This document shows, piece by piece, positions 47,174 to 56,254 of a stretch of DNA of 64,000 nucleotides. Under the pieces are notes generated by a model, which worked only from the letters and a program-made list of their open reading frames with translations, searched no databases and was not told the origin of the DNA. A program made the position numbers and the translations under genes. The stretch's first letter is position 1. Every line of letters begins with the position of its first letter. Source of the stretch: Brevibacterium oceani (GTDB lineage: Bacteria > Actinomycetota > Actinomycetes > Actinomycetales > Brevibacteriaceae); contig NZ_JABKDE010000007.1 in the NCBI RefSeq assembly GCF_013623835.1, positions 62,001 to 126,000 on the forward strand. Direction: 5' to 3'.

Positions 47174-48781
47174 TCAGGTCTCGCCGAACCAGCTGAGATC
47201 ACCGACGATGACGAGTTTCGTCGTCGCCCTCGACATGCCGACGTAGAGCATATCGAGGGCCCGCTGCGGGTCGCGGAAACCGTTGACGCACAGCACGACG
47301 GCCGGACGTTCGAGTCCCTTGAACCCGAGGACATGACCGTAGAAGACGTCCTCGGCGGCGAAGAACTGGTCCCAGTAGGCTGATGTCCCCTCGTCCTCGA
47401 CCACCTCGCGCTGGACCGGATGCCTCGACCCAGTGGTGAGCAGGGCGATGTCACCGGGGTTCCACCCGGCGTCCATGAGCGATTCGACCTGACCGTCGGC
47501 TGCCGCCATCGCCTCCTCGGCGCTGGTGTCGATCCAGTCGATGTCCTCGCCCGGACCGTTGCGGGCGATCGGCGGGTCGCTGACGAGGTCGGAGAACCCG
47601 GCGACGATCTGCTGGGAATTGCGGAGGTTCTCGTCGAGCTGGATCGGATTCATGGTGATGGGAGACTCGCCCTGGCGGTCGAAGATCCGCTGCCGTTCGT
47701 CGGTGAAGACGTAGAGCGTGCCCGCGAGCTGATTGCGCAGACACGACTGGACCGCGTCCCACCACAGCACGCTGAAATCCTGTCCCTCATCGATGACGAT
47801 GGCGTCGAAGAGGCCTGTGCGGGGTCGCCCGTCGGCGAGTTCCTTGAGCATCGTCGGCAGGCGCAGTTCCCAGTACTCGGAGTCGTCGTCGCTGCCGCGG
47901 GCGGCGCCCCAGCTGATCGGCAGGTCGTGGAAGAGTCCGACAAAGGCAGGCCGGTCCGATTCGGGCCACTGAGCGGTGAAGAGCTGCAGGAACCGACCGA
48001 GTCCGCGCGAATAGCACATGAGGGCGACCTTGAGCCCCTGCTGGGTGAGCGATCGTGCCTTGAGCAGCGCGAGGTACGTCTTCCCGGATCCGGCACCGCC
48101 GCTGATCTCCGCACGGTTCTGATGCCGGAGGATGCGGATGAGCTTCGCCTGTTCCCGGCTGAGCGCATCCGCTCGATCGCCGATCTCGGCGGCCCGCAGC
48201 GCGAGGTTGTCGACGGCTTGGTTCGTGCGCTTGAGGTTCTTGATGACATATTCGTGGGTGAGCGTGGGATCGTCCCGGCCGGGGTCGAAGTCATAGCGGA
48301 GTTGGTCGGCCACGATGCCGGCGAGAGAGTCGAGCTGGGTGGCGTCGACGAGCTGCCGGCGCGGTGCGTCCGGCTGGTCCCAGTCGCCCGGCAGCTGCGA
48401 GTACGGGAAGACCGCCAGGTGGCTGACCGGGCCCGGCAGGGTCGACACGCGTGAGTGCAGATAGTCGACGAGGGTGTGCTTGGCGATCATCGCCTGGTCG
48501 AGCGGCGGCGTGGACAGGCGGCTGCGGGCGCCGTTGGATCCGTGGGTGTACCAGTCGCCGTCGACGACGTCGACGCGTCCGCCCTTGACCTCGATGACGG
48601 CGATGCCCATGCCCGGCCAGAGGACGAGGAGATCGATCTCGACGTCCTTGTCATCTCCTGTCAGACGCTGGCCGTGGATGAGCGTGGCATCGGCCGGCAG
48701 CTGCTGGATCAATCGATTCCAGACGAGCTCCTCGGCGGTGGAGTCGTGGAAATTCGGCTGCTCGGGAATCAGCGTGACCAT
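47174..48781 (-). CDS. NERD-domain nuclease fused to UvrD-like helicase
   Basis: A 535-residue protein. Residues ~14-130 are a NERD (nuclease-related) domain with the restriction-like motif ID(50)...IEVKGG (Glu64, Lys66). A helicase superfamily 1 core follows: Walker A GGAGSGKT (228-235), Walker B IDEGQDF (330-336), and VLGFKGLE and YVGMSRATTKL as the C-terminal motifs. The organisation matches widespread but poorly characterised DNA helicases sometimes linked to phage defence or DNA repair. It is an isolated gene with no partner, and its helicase region is compact. Family call is sound; function unknown. Confidence 0.88.
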   Translation of the reverse strand: MVTLIPEQPNFHDSTAEELVWNRLIQQLPADATLIHGQRLTGDDKDVEIDLLVLWPGMGIAVIEVKGGRVDVVDGDWYTHGSNGARSRLSTPPLDQAMIAKHTLVDYLHSRVSTLPGPVSHLAVFPYSQLPGDWDQPDAPRRQLVDATQLDSLAGIVADQLRYDFDPGRDDPTLTHEYVIKNLKRTNQAVDNLALRAAEIGDRADALSREQAKLIRILRHQNRAEISGGAGSGKTYLALLKARSLTQQGLKVALMCYSRGLGRFLQLFTAQWPESDRPAFVGLFHDLPISWGAARGSDDDSEYWELRLPTMLKELADGRPRTGLFDAIVIDEGQDFSVLWWDAVQSCLRNQLAGTLYVFTDERQRIFDRQGESPITMNPIQLDENLRNSQQIVAGFSDLVSDPPIARNGPGEDIDWIDTSAEEAMAAADGQVESLMDAGWNPGDIALLTTGSRHPVQREVVEDEGTSAYWDQFFAAEDVFYGHVLGFKGLERPAVVLCVNGFRDPQRALDMLYVGMSRATTKLVIVGDLSWFGET

Positions 48782-48871
48782 AGCCCGAGACTAGCGCACA
48801 GCGGGTGTCGTCGACCGGAGACACCCGCGTGAGATTCGGCGACACCTGCTGTGTGCGGAGAAGCGGCGAAC

Positions 48872-49597
48872 TCAGCCGTATTCGTGGGAGGCATGCTCAT
48901 CGATGTGGATCCATCCCGGCGGCATCGGCGCCCAGGCAGCGACCTCACGTCCGGACTTCGAGGAATCGGCGAGCACGACGACGCTGCGGGCACGTTCGGA
49001 GATGAGCTCTTTCGTGCGTGCCTCATCGAGGGTGGGTTCACCGAGGCCGGTGTGCGGATCGACGGCATCGGCGCCGAGGAAGGCCACGTCGACGTGGATG
49101 CGGCCGAGGGCGTGATCGCTCAGCGCCCCGGTCGTGCCGTGGGACAGCGTCGAGACCTCACCGCCGACCATGACTACCTTCGGCCCCATCGGATGAGCGA
49201 GCGCGAGGGCGATCTCGAGGCCGCGGGTGACCACGGTGAGGTCGCCGCGGTCTCGGATCCGTTCGGCCAGGCGCACGGTCGTCGATCCGGCATCGAGGAA
49301 GATCGTGCGCACGCTCGCATCGGTGAGGTGGGAGAGCGCGCGGGTGACGATCGCGTCCTTCGCCTCGGCGTTGGTCTCCATCCGCTGTCCCAACGGCGGT
49401 TCGACGAATCCGGCCGCCGTCGCTCCGCCGATGGTGCGGATGACCTCTCCCGCCTCGGCGAGGTCGCGCAGATCGCGGCGGATCGTCGATGCGGAGGTCT
49501 CGAGCTCTTCGGCCAGCCGGGTGATCGTCCACGTTCCGGTCTTGAGCAGCGAGAGGATGTCCTCACGCCGTTTCTGCGTTCCTGTGCGGATGGCCAT
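48872..49597 (-). CDS. DeoR-family transcriptional regulator
   Basis: A 241-residue regulator with an N-terminal DeoR winged helix (WTITRLAEELETSASTIRRDLRDLAEAGEVIRT) and a DeoR C-terminal sensor domain (FLDAGSTTVRLAERI, then GG-E(V)ST and FLGADAVD). These sensor domains bind phosphorylated sugars or sugar acids. It is last in the sugar-acid cluster, 107 bases beyond pdxA2 on the same strand, and probably represses it. The palindrome at 53680-53696 is a candidate binding site. Confidence 0.92.
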   Translation of the reverse strand: MAIRTGTQKRREDILSLLKTGTWTITRLAEELETSASTIRRDLRDLAEAGEVIRTIGGATAAGFVEPPLGQRMETNAEAKDAIVTRALSHLTDASVRTIFLDAGSTTVRLAERIRDRGDLTVVTRGLEIALALAHPMGPKVVMVGGEVSTLSHGTTGALSDHALGRIHVDVAFLGADAVDPHTGLGEPTLDEARTKELISERARSVVVLADSSKSGREVAAWAPMPPGWIHIDEHASHEYG

Positions 49598-49704
49598 GGG
49601 CGGTTCCTCTCACTCACTCGTCCGGACGGATGCCGACCTGCTGAGCCCGACCGTGCGACCTCGGGCCGGGATCGGCCCGAGATCGGATCTGACGCAGGCT
49701 GGTC

Positions 49705-50751
<1,047 letters not shown>

Positions 50752-50802
50752 GGGCTTCTCCTCAGTGTATGGACGAATGGAATGGACAGGATGGGCCGCC
50801 GG

Positions 50803-52146
50803 TCAGCCTCGGCTGCGTGCGGCGTGGTCGAGGTGGTCGAAACAGAGCGCCGCCGTTCCGGCCTCACCGATCAGACCGCCCTTCGTCACGATCGGCAGTC
50901 CCGCGGCACGGCCTCCGGCGATGCGGCCGCCGACGGCGAGCGGAACGATCTCGGTGTCGATCTCCATGCCCAGCGCGTCGAGACCGGATAGAACGGCGGC
51001 GGTGACGTCACCGCCGGTGGTGTAGAGGCCGGCGACGTCGACCGTCTCCAACACCTCGGCCGTGATCATCGCCAACCGGCGGGGGATGAGCTCGGAATGT
51101 TCGGCGGTGAGTTCGCGCAGATCGTCAGCGTCGAGGACGGTGGCGATGACGATCGCCCGCGCCGAGGCGGCCGCACAGACCGCGCGGACCGTGGCCTCGA
51201 CATCGGGCAGGCCCTCGGCATCGAGCTCGGCGCGCATGACGTGGAAGTCCGGATCCTCGGCCAGCGCGGCCAGCTGGGTGCGGGTGATCTCGGTGGCCGA
51301 GCCGGAGACCCCGAGCAGGATGCTGCGGTTCCGGGCGGGCAGGAAGGCACGGGCCAGGGACAGGCTGCCGGGCCCCGGATCGATGGCCACCCAGTCGAGG
51401 CGTTCGACTCCGCCCTCTGCCGCCTCACGCGTGAGGTCGGCGATGACGGCGGTGATGCGGTCGATGTGATCGAGGGTGAGGGCGTCGGCGACGATGACGT
51501 CGACACCGGAAGCGATGCCGGTGAGCACCTCAGCACGGATCGCTGTGGGGCCGGCCAGCACTGTGGAGATGTCGATCGTGTGACAGGCGAGCTCGGTGCC
51601 ATCGGAGAGGATCGTCGCCACCTCGGAGGTGGTCATGGGGGAGCGGACGTCATGAGCCAGCTCCGTGTCCTCGAGCAGGTGGCCGTTGAGCAGCTGCCGA
51701 CCGCCGACGGTGACCCGGCCGGAGCTCGGGAAGGCCGGCACACAGAGACCGAGAACCCGGGTCGGAGCGCTTCCGACCCCGGCGCGCGCTGTCGAGGTCA
51801 GGCTCGCACGGGCCCGCAGCGCCGCCTCGGCGGTGGCACCGACGTTCCCGCGCAGCGTCGTATCGATGCGGCAGGCGAGCAGGTCGACCTCACCGGCGGC
51901 CGCGACGATGGATGCGGTGATCGCTGCTGCCTCGGCAGGCGGCAGATGTCGGCTGTTCGCGTTGACGACGATCACGTCGCAGTCGTCGAGGGCAGCACTC
52001 AGCGACGACTCAGCGTCGGCGCCGGTGACGGTCATGGTTCTCAGCCCCGCCTCGGCGAAGAGCGCGCCGCAGGCGTTGCCGCCGGTGAGGTCGTCGGCGA
52101 TGATGAGGATCCGCGGACTGAGCTCCGCCTGTTCGGTCACGCTCAT
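50803..52146 (-). CDS. four-carbon acid sugar kinase (DUF1537 family, DtnK/DenK-like)
   Basis: A 447-residue kinase with the DUF1537 start (LIIADDLTGGNACGALFAEAG) and the C-terminal nucleotide-binding-type segment TGGDVTAAVLSGL. Family members phosphorylate D-threonate, D-erythronate or related acids at O4. It overlaps the GntP permease gene by four bases and precedes pdxA2 by 51. Permease, kinase and dehydrogenase together make a complete uptake-activation-oxidation route; the exact acid cannot be read off. Confidence 0.88.
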   Translation of the reverse strand: MSVTEQAELSPRILIIADDLTGGNACGALFAEAGLRTMTVTGADAESSLSAALDDCDVIVVNANSRHLPPAEAAAITASIVAAAGEVDLLACRIDTTLRGNVGATAEAALRARASLTSTARAGVGSAPTRVLGLCVPAFPSSGRVTVGGRQLLNGHLLEDTELAHDVRSPMTTSEVATILSDGTELACHTIDISTVLAGPTAIRAEVLTGIASGVDVIVADALTLDHIDRITAVIADLTREAAEGGVERLDWVAIDPGPGSLSLARAFLPARNRSILLGVSGSATEITRTQLAALAEDPDFHVMRAELDAEGLPDVEATVRAVCAAASARAIVIATVLDADDLRELTAEHSELIPRRLAMITAEVLETVDVAGLYTTGGDVTAAVLSGLDALGMEIDTEIVPLAVGGRIAGGRAAGLPIVTKGGLIGEAGTAALCFDHLDHAARSRG

Positions 52147-53639
52147 ACGATCAAGTCGAGCACGAACAGCAGCGGAATGGAACCCGCCCAGACGGCCGTG
52201 GTGATGCCCGACCAGCCCTTGATGGCGTTGATGCCGTCGAGTCCGGCGAAGCGGGTGACGACCCAGAAGTACGAGTCGTTGAAGTAGGAGAAGACCATCG
52301 ATCCGGCAGTGCAGGCCATGACCGCCACGAGCGGATCGAGTCCCAATGGCTCCACCAGCGGAGCGGAGACCGAGGCTGCGGTGATCATCGCGACCGTGCC
52401 CGAGCCCTGGGCGATGCGCACGAGGGTGGCGATGACGAAGGGCACGAGGAGCGCGGGCAGGCTGATCGAGGCGATCGCCTCGGCGAGGGCATCACCGACA
52501 CCGGATTCGGTGAGCACATTGCCGAACGCACCGCCGGCGCCGGTGATCAGCAGGATGAGGCCGGCCGAGGCGGCACCGTCGGCAAGCCAGCTCTGCACCT
52601 GGCTGCGCGGGGTCACGCGGGGCAGGAGGGTGTAGACGGCGAGGATGAGGCCGATGATGAGCGCCACGACCGGGTTGCCGAGGAACGCGAGCGGAGCGAC
52701 CCATGTCGACGGTTCGTAGTCATCGCCGGACAGCGCACCCTGGGCGTTCTTGTCGATCGCCGTGGACACAGTGTTCGCGACGATGAGCAGCAGGGGGACG
52801 ATGAGCGGGAGGAACCCGAGGAAGGCACCGGGCTTCTTCGCTGAGGTGGTGGCCGAGTCTGCTTCGGCATCGTCGCCGGTGGCGGCGACTCCATCCGTGT
52901 CGTCACCGGTGACGGTGGCCACGGAGCCGGTTGTGGCTCCGGTCGAGCCGGACTGGGACTCCGCGTTCGCCGAGGCGGCCGTGACCGAACCGTAGACGTC
53001 GTATTTGACGGCGGCGTTGAGGACGGGTTCGAGCTTCGGACCGATCCAGCGGGCGTAGATGACGACGACGGGCAGGAGGACGACGGTGAAGATCAGACCG
53101 GTGAGGATGACGGAGCCGATGTCGGCGCCGAGGATGCCGGTGGCGGCCAAGGGGCCCGGGGTCGGGGGAACCATGTGGTGGGTCAGCGTCATACCGCAGC
53201 CCAGCGCCAGGGCGAGGGTGACGTAGCCGCCGCGCTTGACGCGGGCGATCGAGCGGGCCAGCGGATTCATGATGACGTAGCCGGAGTCGCAGAAGACGGG
53301 AATCGAGACGAGGGAGCCGACGGTGCCCATCGCCCAGGGCTCGCGGCCTTTCCCGAAGATGCGGAGGAAGGCTCGGGCGAGGGAGTCGGCGGCCCCGGAG
53401 ACTTCGAGGATCTTGCCGATTCCCACGCCGAGGCCGATGACGATGCCGATGCTGGCCAGGGTGTTGCCGAAGCCTGTGGTGATCGCATCGACGAGGCTGA
53501 GCAGGTCTTGACCGGCGACGATGCCGGTGACGACGGATGCGACGAGCAGGGCGATGAAGGCGTCGAGGCGGGTCGCGAGCACGATGACGACGATCGTCGC
53601 GATCCCGGCTGCGAGCGACAGGATGAGTTGCAGATCCAT
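52143..53639 (-). CDS. GntP-family gluconate/sugar-acid permease
   Basis: A 498-residue permease of the gluconate:proton symporter family with about twelve membrane segments. It has the family stretches CDSGYVIMNPLARSIAR, CGMTLTHHMVPPTPGPLAATG and FNDSYFWVVTRFAG. An inserted low-complexity loop rich in Ala/Thr/Asp (about residues 220-270) separates the halves and is longer than I expect for the family. It is the first gene of the sugar-acid operon. Confidence 0.92.
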   Translation of the reverse strand: MDLQLILSLAAGIATIVVIVLATRLDAFIALLVASVVTGIVAGQDLLSLVDAITTGFGNTLASIGIVIGLGVGIGKILEVSGAADSLARAFLRIFGKGREPWAMGTVGSLVSIPVFCDSGYVIMNPLARSIARVKRGGYVTLALALGCGMTLTHHMVPPTPGPLAATGILGADIGSVILTGLIFTVVLLPVVVIYARWIGPKLEPVLNAAVKYDVYGSVTAASANAESQSGSTGATTGSVATVTGDDTDGVAATGDDAEADSATTSAKKPGAFLGFLPLIVPLLLIVANTVSTAIDKNAQGALSGDDYEPSTWVAPLAFLGNPVVALIIGLILAVYTLLPRVTPRSQVQSWLADGAASAGLILLITGAGGAFGNVLTESGVGDALAEAIASISLPALLVPFVIATLVRIAQGSGTVAMITAASVSAPLVEPLGLDPLVAVMACTAGSMVFSYFNDSYFWVVTRFAGLDGINAIKGWSGITTAVWAGSIPLLFVLDLIV

Positions 53640-53679
53640 GAGATCCTCCGCAGTGAGGCCGAACCGGGGCGGTCCGGGA

Positions 53680-53696
53680 CCGACTCGATGAGTCGG
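53680..53696. promoter_or_regulatory. palindrome in the gntP operon leader
   Basis: CCGACTC-GAT-GAGTCGG is a 7-bp inverted repeat with a 3-base centre, 41 bases upstream of the gntP start and downstream of the putative promoter. It is a candidate operator for the DeoR-family regulator, or a leader hairpin. Confidence 0.5.
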
Positions 53697-53736
53697 CGTG
53701 GATGTGAGCTGACCATGAAGTTGAACAGTCTGAGCA

Positions 53737-53766
53737 AGTATGTGCCATAACTGCGCAACTATGCAA
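53737..53766 (-). promoter_or_regulatory. putative sigma70-type promoter of the gntP operon
   Basis: On the minus strand TTGCAT (53761-53766) is followed after 18 bases by CATACT (53737-53742). The predicted start is about 90 bases upstream of the gntP start codon, and the palindrome lies inside the resulting leader. Confidence 0.5.
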
Positions 53767-53802
53767 GGTCGTGTACCGGCTCCCTCCTGCGGAGGCCCTC
53801 GC

Positions 53803-54864
53803 TCAGGCGCGGGGGTCGACGATGATCTTCACGTGCTGCTCGTTGTTGTTGATGAGCTCGTCGAAGCCGCCGGTGATGAGGTCGTCGAGACCGATCTTGG
53901 CGGTGATGAACGCGGACAGATCGAGGTCGTCGCTGCCGGCCAGTGCGATCGTCGCCGGGTGGTCTCCCGAGTAGCCGATGGTGCCGCGCAGGTCGATCTC
54001 TTTGAGCACGAGCTTCGGCATGTCGACCTCGGGCTTGTGGCCCCAGATCGAGACGTTGACGATGACTCCGCCGGGGCGCACCGCGTCGAGGAGCATGTCG
54101 AGGACGACCGGCACCGAGGAGCATTCGAAGCCGACATCGGCACCATGGCCGTCGGTCCGTTCCCGCACCGCCTCGGCGACGTCCCCGTCTCTGGGGTCGA
54201 ACACCTCGTCGGCGACCCCGGTCGAGAGCGCCTTGGTCTTGCGTGCCTCGGAGAGTTCGGAGATGAAGACGGTCAGTCCTTCGGCCTTGAGCACAGCGGC
54301 GGTGAGGAGGCCGATCGGCCCGGCCCCGCCGACGATGGCGACCTGCCCGGCCCGTGCCCCTGAGCGGACGAAGGCGTGGTGGGCCACAGAGAGGGGCTCG
54401 ATGAGTGCGGCCTCATCGAGCGGGATGTCGCCGATCGGGTGGACCCAGCGGCGTTGGACGACGATCTTCTCGGCCAGCCCACCGCCGCGCCCGCCGAGTC
54501 CGATGAAGTTCATGTCCTTCGACAGCTGGTAGCTCTCACCGATGCTCGTGTCGACGTCGTCGGCGATGATGTAAGGCTCGACGACGACGTTCGCTCCGAC
54601 CTCGAGGTCCGTGACTCCTTCGCCGAGGGCGGTGATCGTGCCGGAGAACTCGTGTCCCATCGTCACCGGTGCATCCTCGCCGGAGATCGGATGGGGATGG
54701 CCGGCGGGTGGGACGAAGATCGGGCCTTCGAGGTATTCGTGGAGGTCGGTGCCGCAGATGCCGCACCAGGCGACGTCGATGGCGACGGTGCCGGGCAGGA
54801 GTTCGGGTTCGGGAATGTCCTCGATCCGGATGTCCTTGCGATCGTGGAAACGTGCTGCTCTCAT
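53803..54864 (-). CDS. zinc-dependent alcohol dehydrogenase, 2,3-butanediol dehydrogenase-like
   Basis: A 353-residue medium-chain dehydrogenase. Catalytic zinc ligands Cys37 (CGICGTDLHEY) and His71-Glu72 (GHEFSG) are present. In place of the four-cysteine structural-zinc lobe it has GPIFVPPAGHPHPISGE, as in (R,R)-butanediol dehydrogenases. The nucleotide motif is VGGAGPIGLLTAAVL. The ATG at 54862-54864 has GAGAGGA upstream; the longer frame is spurious. It precedes the sugar-acid operon on the same strand by 163 bases, but a separate promoter lies between. The substrate could be a polyol or acetoin/butanediol. Confidence 0.92.
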   Translation of the reverse strand: MRAARFHDRKDIRIEDIPEPELLPGTVAIDVAWCGICGTDLHEYLEGPIFVPPAGHPHPISGEDAPVTMGHEFSGTITALGEGVTDLEVGANVVVEPYIIADDVDTSIGESYQLSKDMNFIGLGGRGGGLAEKIVVQRRWVHPIGDIPLDEAALIEPLSVAHHAFVRSGARAGQVAIVGGAGPIGLLTAAVLKAEGLTVFISELSEARKTKALSTGVADEVFDPRDGDVAEAVRERTDGHGADVGFECSSVPVVLDMLLDAVRPGGVIVNVSIWGHKPEVDMPKLVLKEIDLRGTIGYSGDHPATIALAGSDDLDLSAFITAKIGLDDLITGGFDELINNNEQHVKIIVDPRA

Positions 54865-55054
54865 GGTGTGTCCTCTCGACGCGGTGGGCGGTTCTCGCCT
54901 CACCCTAAGGAGTCGTTCACCGGCAGGGACAGGGTTGCGCCCGATTGCATTCACCCGAGGTTGCATTGACTCGACAATGCCGGAGGCTGGTGTGTGCCTG
55001 CGACAATGGTCTGTGTGCCGGGGCCGGATAAGCCGAGCTCACAGGCGAGCTGAG

Positions 55055-55083
55055 GGCCCGGAACGCACTGGGCGTTCAGGGCC
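55055..55083 (-). terminator. probable terminator of the VOC dioxygenase gene
   Basis: GGCCC(g)GAACGC (55055-55066) pairs with GCGTTC(a)GGGCC (55072-55083), a stem of 5 plus 6 bp with one mismatch and a 5-base loop, 22 bases after the stop codon of the minus-strand gene. Confidence 0.6.
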
Positions 55084-55105
55084 ACATGCCGGCGATCGAG
55101 ACCGA

Positions 55106-56050
55106 TCACCGGGTCAGCGCCTCATCGATCGAGCTGGTGCCGATGGACAGCGTCACCTGCGTGCCCCACGGGTCGGACAGGCGCACCTGGCGTCCGTCGT
55201 CGGCGAAGTCCATCTTGCGGGCGCGCAGGCGGGCGACGAGGGCGTCGAGGTCCTCGCGGCCCGGAACGCTGATCGCGACATCGCCGAGTCCGAGGCTGGC
55301 CGCACGAGGGCCGGCGCCGCGGCTGTTCCAGGTGTTCATCGCGACGTGGTGGTGGTACCCGCCGGCGGAGGCGAAGAGCACGCCGGGCATCGAGGCCAGG
55401 GTGGGTTCGAAACCGAGGGCATCGACGTAGAATTCGCGTGCCTGCGGGACGTTGCCGACCTGAAGATGAACGTGCCCGACGATTCCCGGTTCCGCCGAGG
55501 TGGCGGCGAGGACCTCGTTGGTGAGGTGGCGCTCGAGGAACCTGTTGGGGTCGAGGTAGAGCGAGTCCATCTGCACCTCGCCGTCGACCGAATGAGTCCA
55601 CTCCGAGCGGTCGCGATCGACGTAGAGCTCGATGCCGTTGCCTTCGGGGTCGGTGAAGTAGAACGCCTGGCTGACGAGGTGGTCGCTGGAGCCGACGAAC
55701 CGGCTGTTCGTGTTCTGAGCGGCGTGAGCGACCGTTGCGGCCAGGGCAGCCTTGTTCTCGAAGAGGAACGCCGTGTGGAAGAGGCCGGCCTGGCGCGGGT
55801 CGACGCCGGGCAGTCCCGGGGTGGCGACAAGTTTGACCAGGGGAGTGGTGCCGCGACCGAGAACCCGATGGGTCTCAGCCCCGCGCGAGACCTCTTCGAG
55901 CGGCTCCATTGCGAGTGCGTTGGAGTAGTAGGTCGACATCTTCTCGAGGTCACCGACGCGCAGGGTGACGGCGTCCATTCCGGTGTCGGCGCTCAGCGTG
56001 GTGTCGTTGACGACGGGTGATGATGGTGTGGTGTTCTCGGTGACGGTCAT
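55106..56050 (-). CDS. VOC-family extradiol dioxygenase-like protein (CatE-like)
   Basis: A 314-residue protein with two vicinal-oxygen-chelate repeats. N-terminal repeat: MDAVTLRVGDLEKMSTYYSNAL and FYFTDPEGNGIELYVDRDR. C-terminal repeat: GHVHLQVGNVPQAREFYVDAL, then YHHHVAMNTWNSRG. This is the layout of CatE/MhqO-type catechol-2,3-dioxygenases that cleave catechols or hydroquinones. His in HVHLQV and the HHHV stretch are plausible metal ligands. The ATG at 56048-56050 follows GGGAGGG. A MarR-like palindrome sits 26 bases upstream. Confidence 0.87.
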   Translation of the reverse strand: MTVTENTTPSSPVVNDTTLSADTGMDAVTLRVGDLEKMSTYYSNALAMEPLEEVSRGAETHRVLGRGTTPLVKLVATPGLPGVDPRQAGLFHTAFLFENKAALAATVAHAAQNTNSRFVGSSDHLVSQAFYFTDPEGNGIELYVDRDRSEWTHSVDGEVQMDSLYLDPNRFLERHLTNEVLAATSAEPGIVGHVHLQVGNVPQAREFYVDALGFEPTLASMPGVLFASAGGYHHHVAMNTWNSRGAGPRAASLGLGDVAISVPGREDLDALVARLRARKMDFADDGRQVRLSDPWGTQVTLSIGTSSIDEALTR

Positions 56051-56075
56051 GGCGCCCTCCCGGCCGGCGATCCTA

Positions 56076-56093
56076 TAGTTTAACATTCAACTA
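56076..56093. promoter_or_regulatory. MarR-like operator between the VOC and ThDP genes
   Basis: TAGTTTAACATTCAACTA is an 18-bp imperfect palindrome (halves TAGTTTAAC / ATTCAACTA, seven of nine symmetric positions). AT-rich TAGTT...AACTA sites are typical for MarR-type regulators of catechol/quinone genes. It overlaps the expected promoter of the VOC dioxygenase gene and could also affect the divergent ThDP-enzyme gene at 56255. No marR gene is in the window. Confidence 0.55.
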
Positions 56094-56254
56094 ATATCGT
56101 ACAGAGATGGAACCGCGAGTGCAAGGAGGATATTCCCGACCGCCGATTCAGGCGAGAATGCGGTGTTTCGGCGAGGCATGATAAGACGGAGAACAACTGC
56201 TGTGCACGGTGAGCCGGTGGCTGCGCCACGAGGAACGTCCAAGGAGATGAGGGT

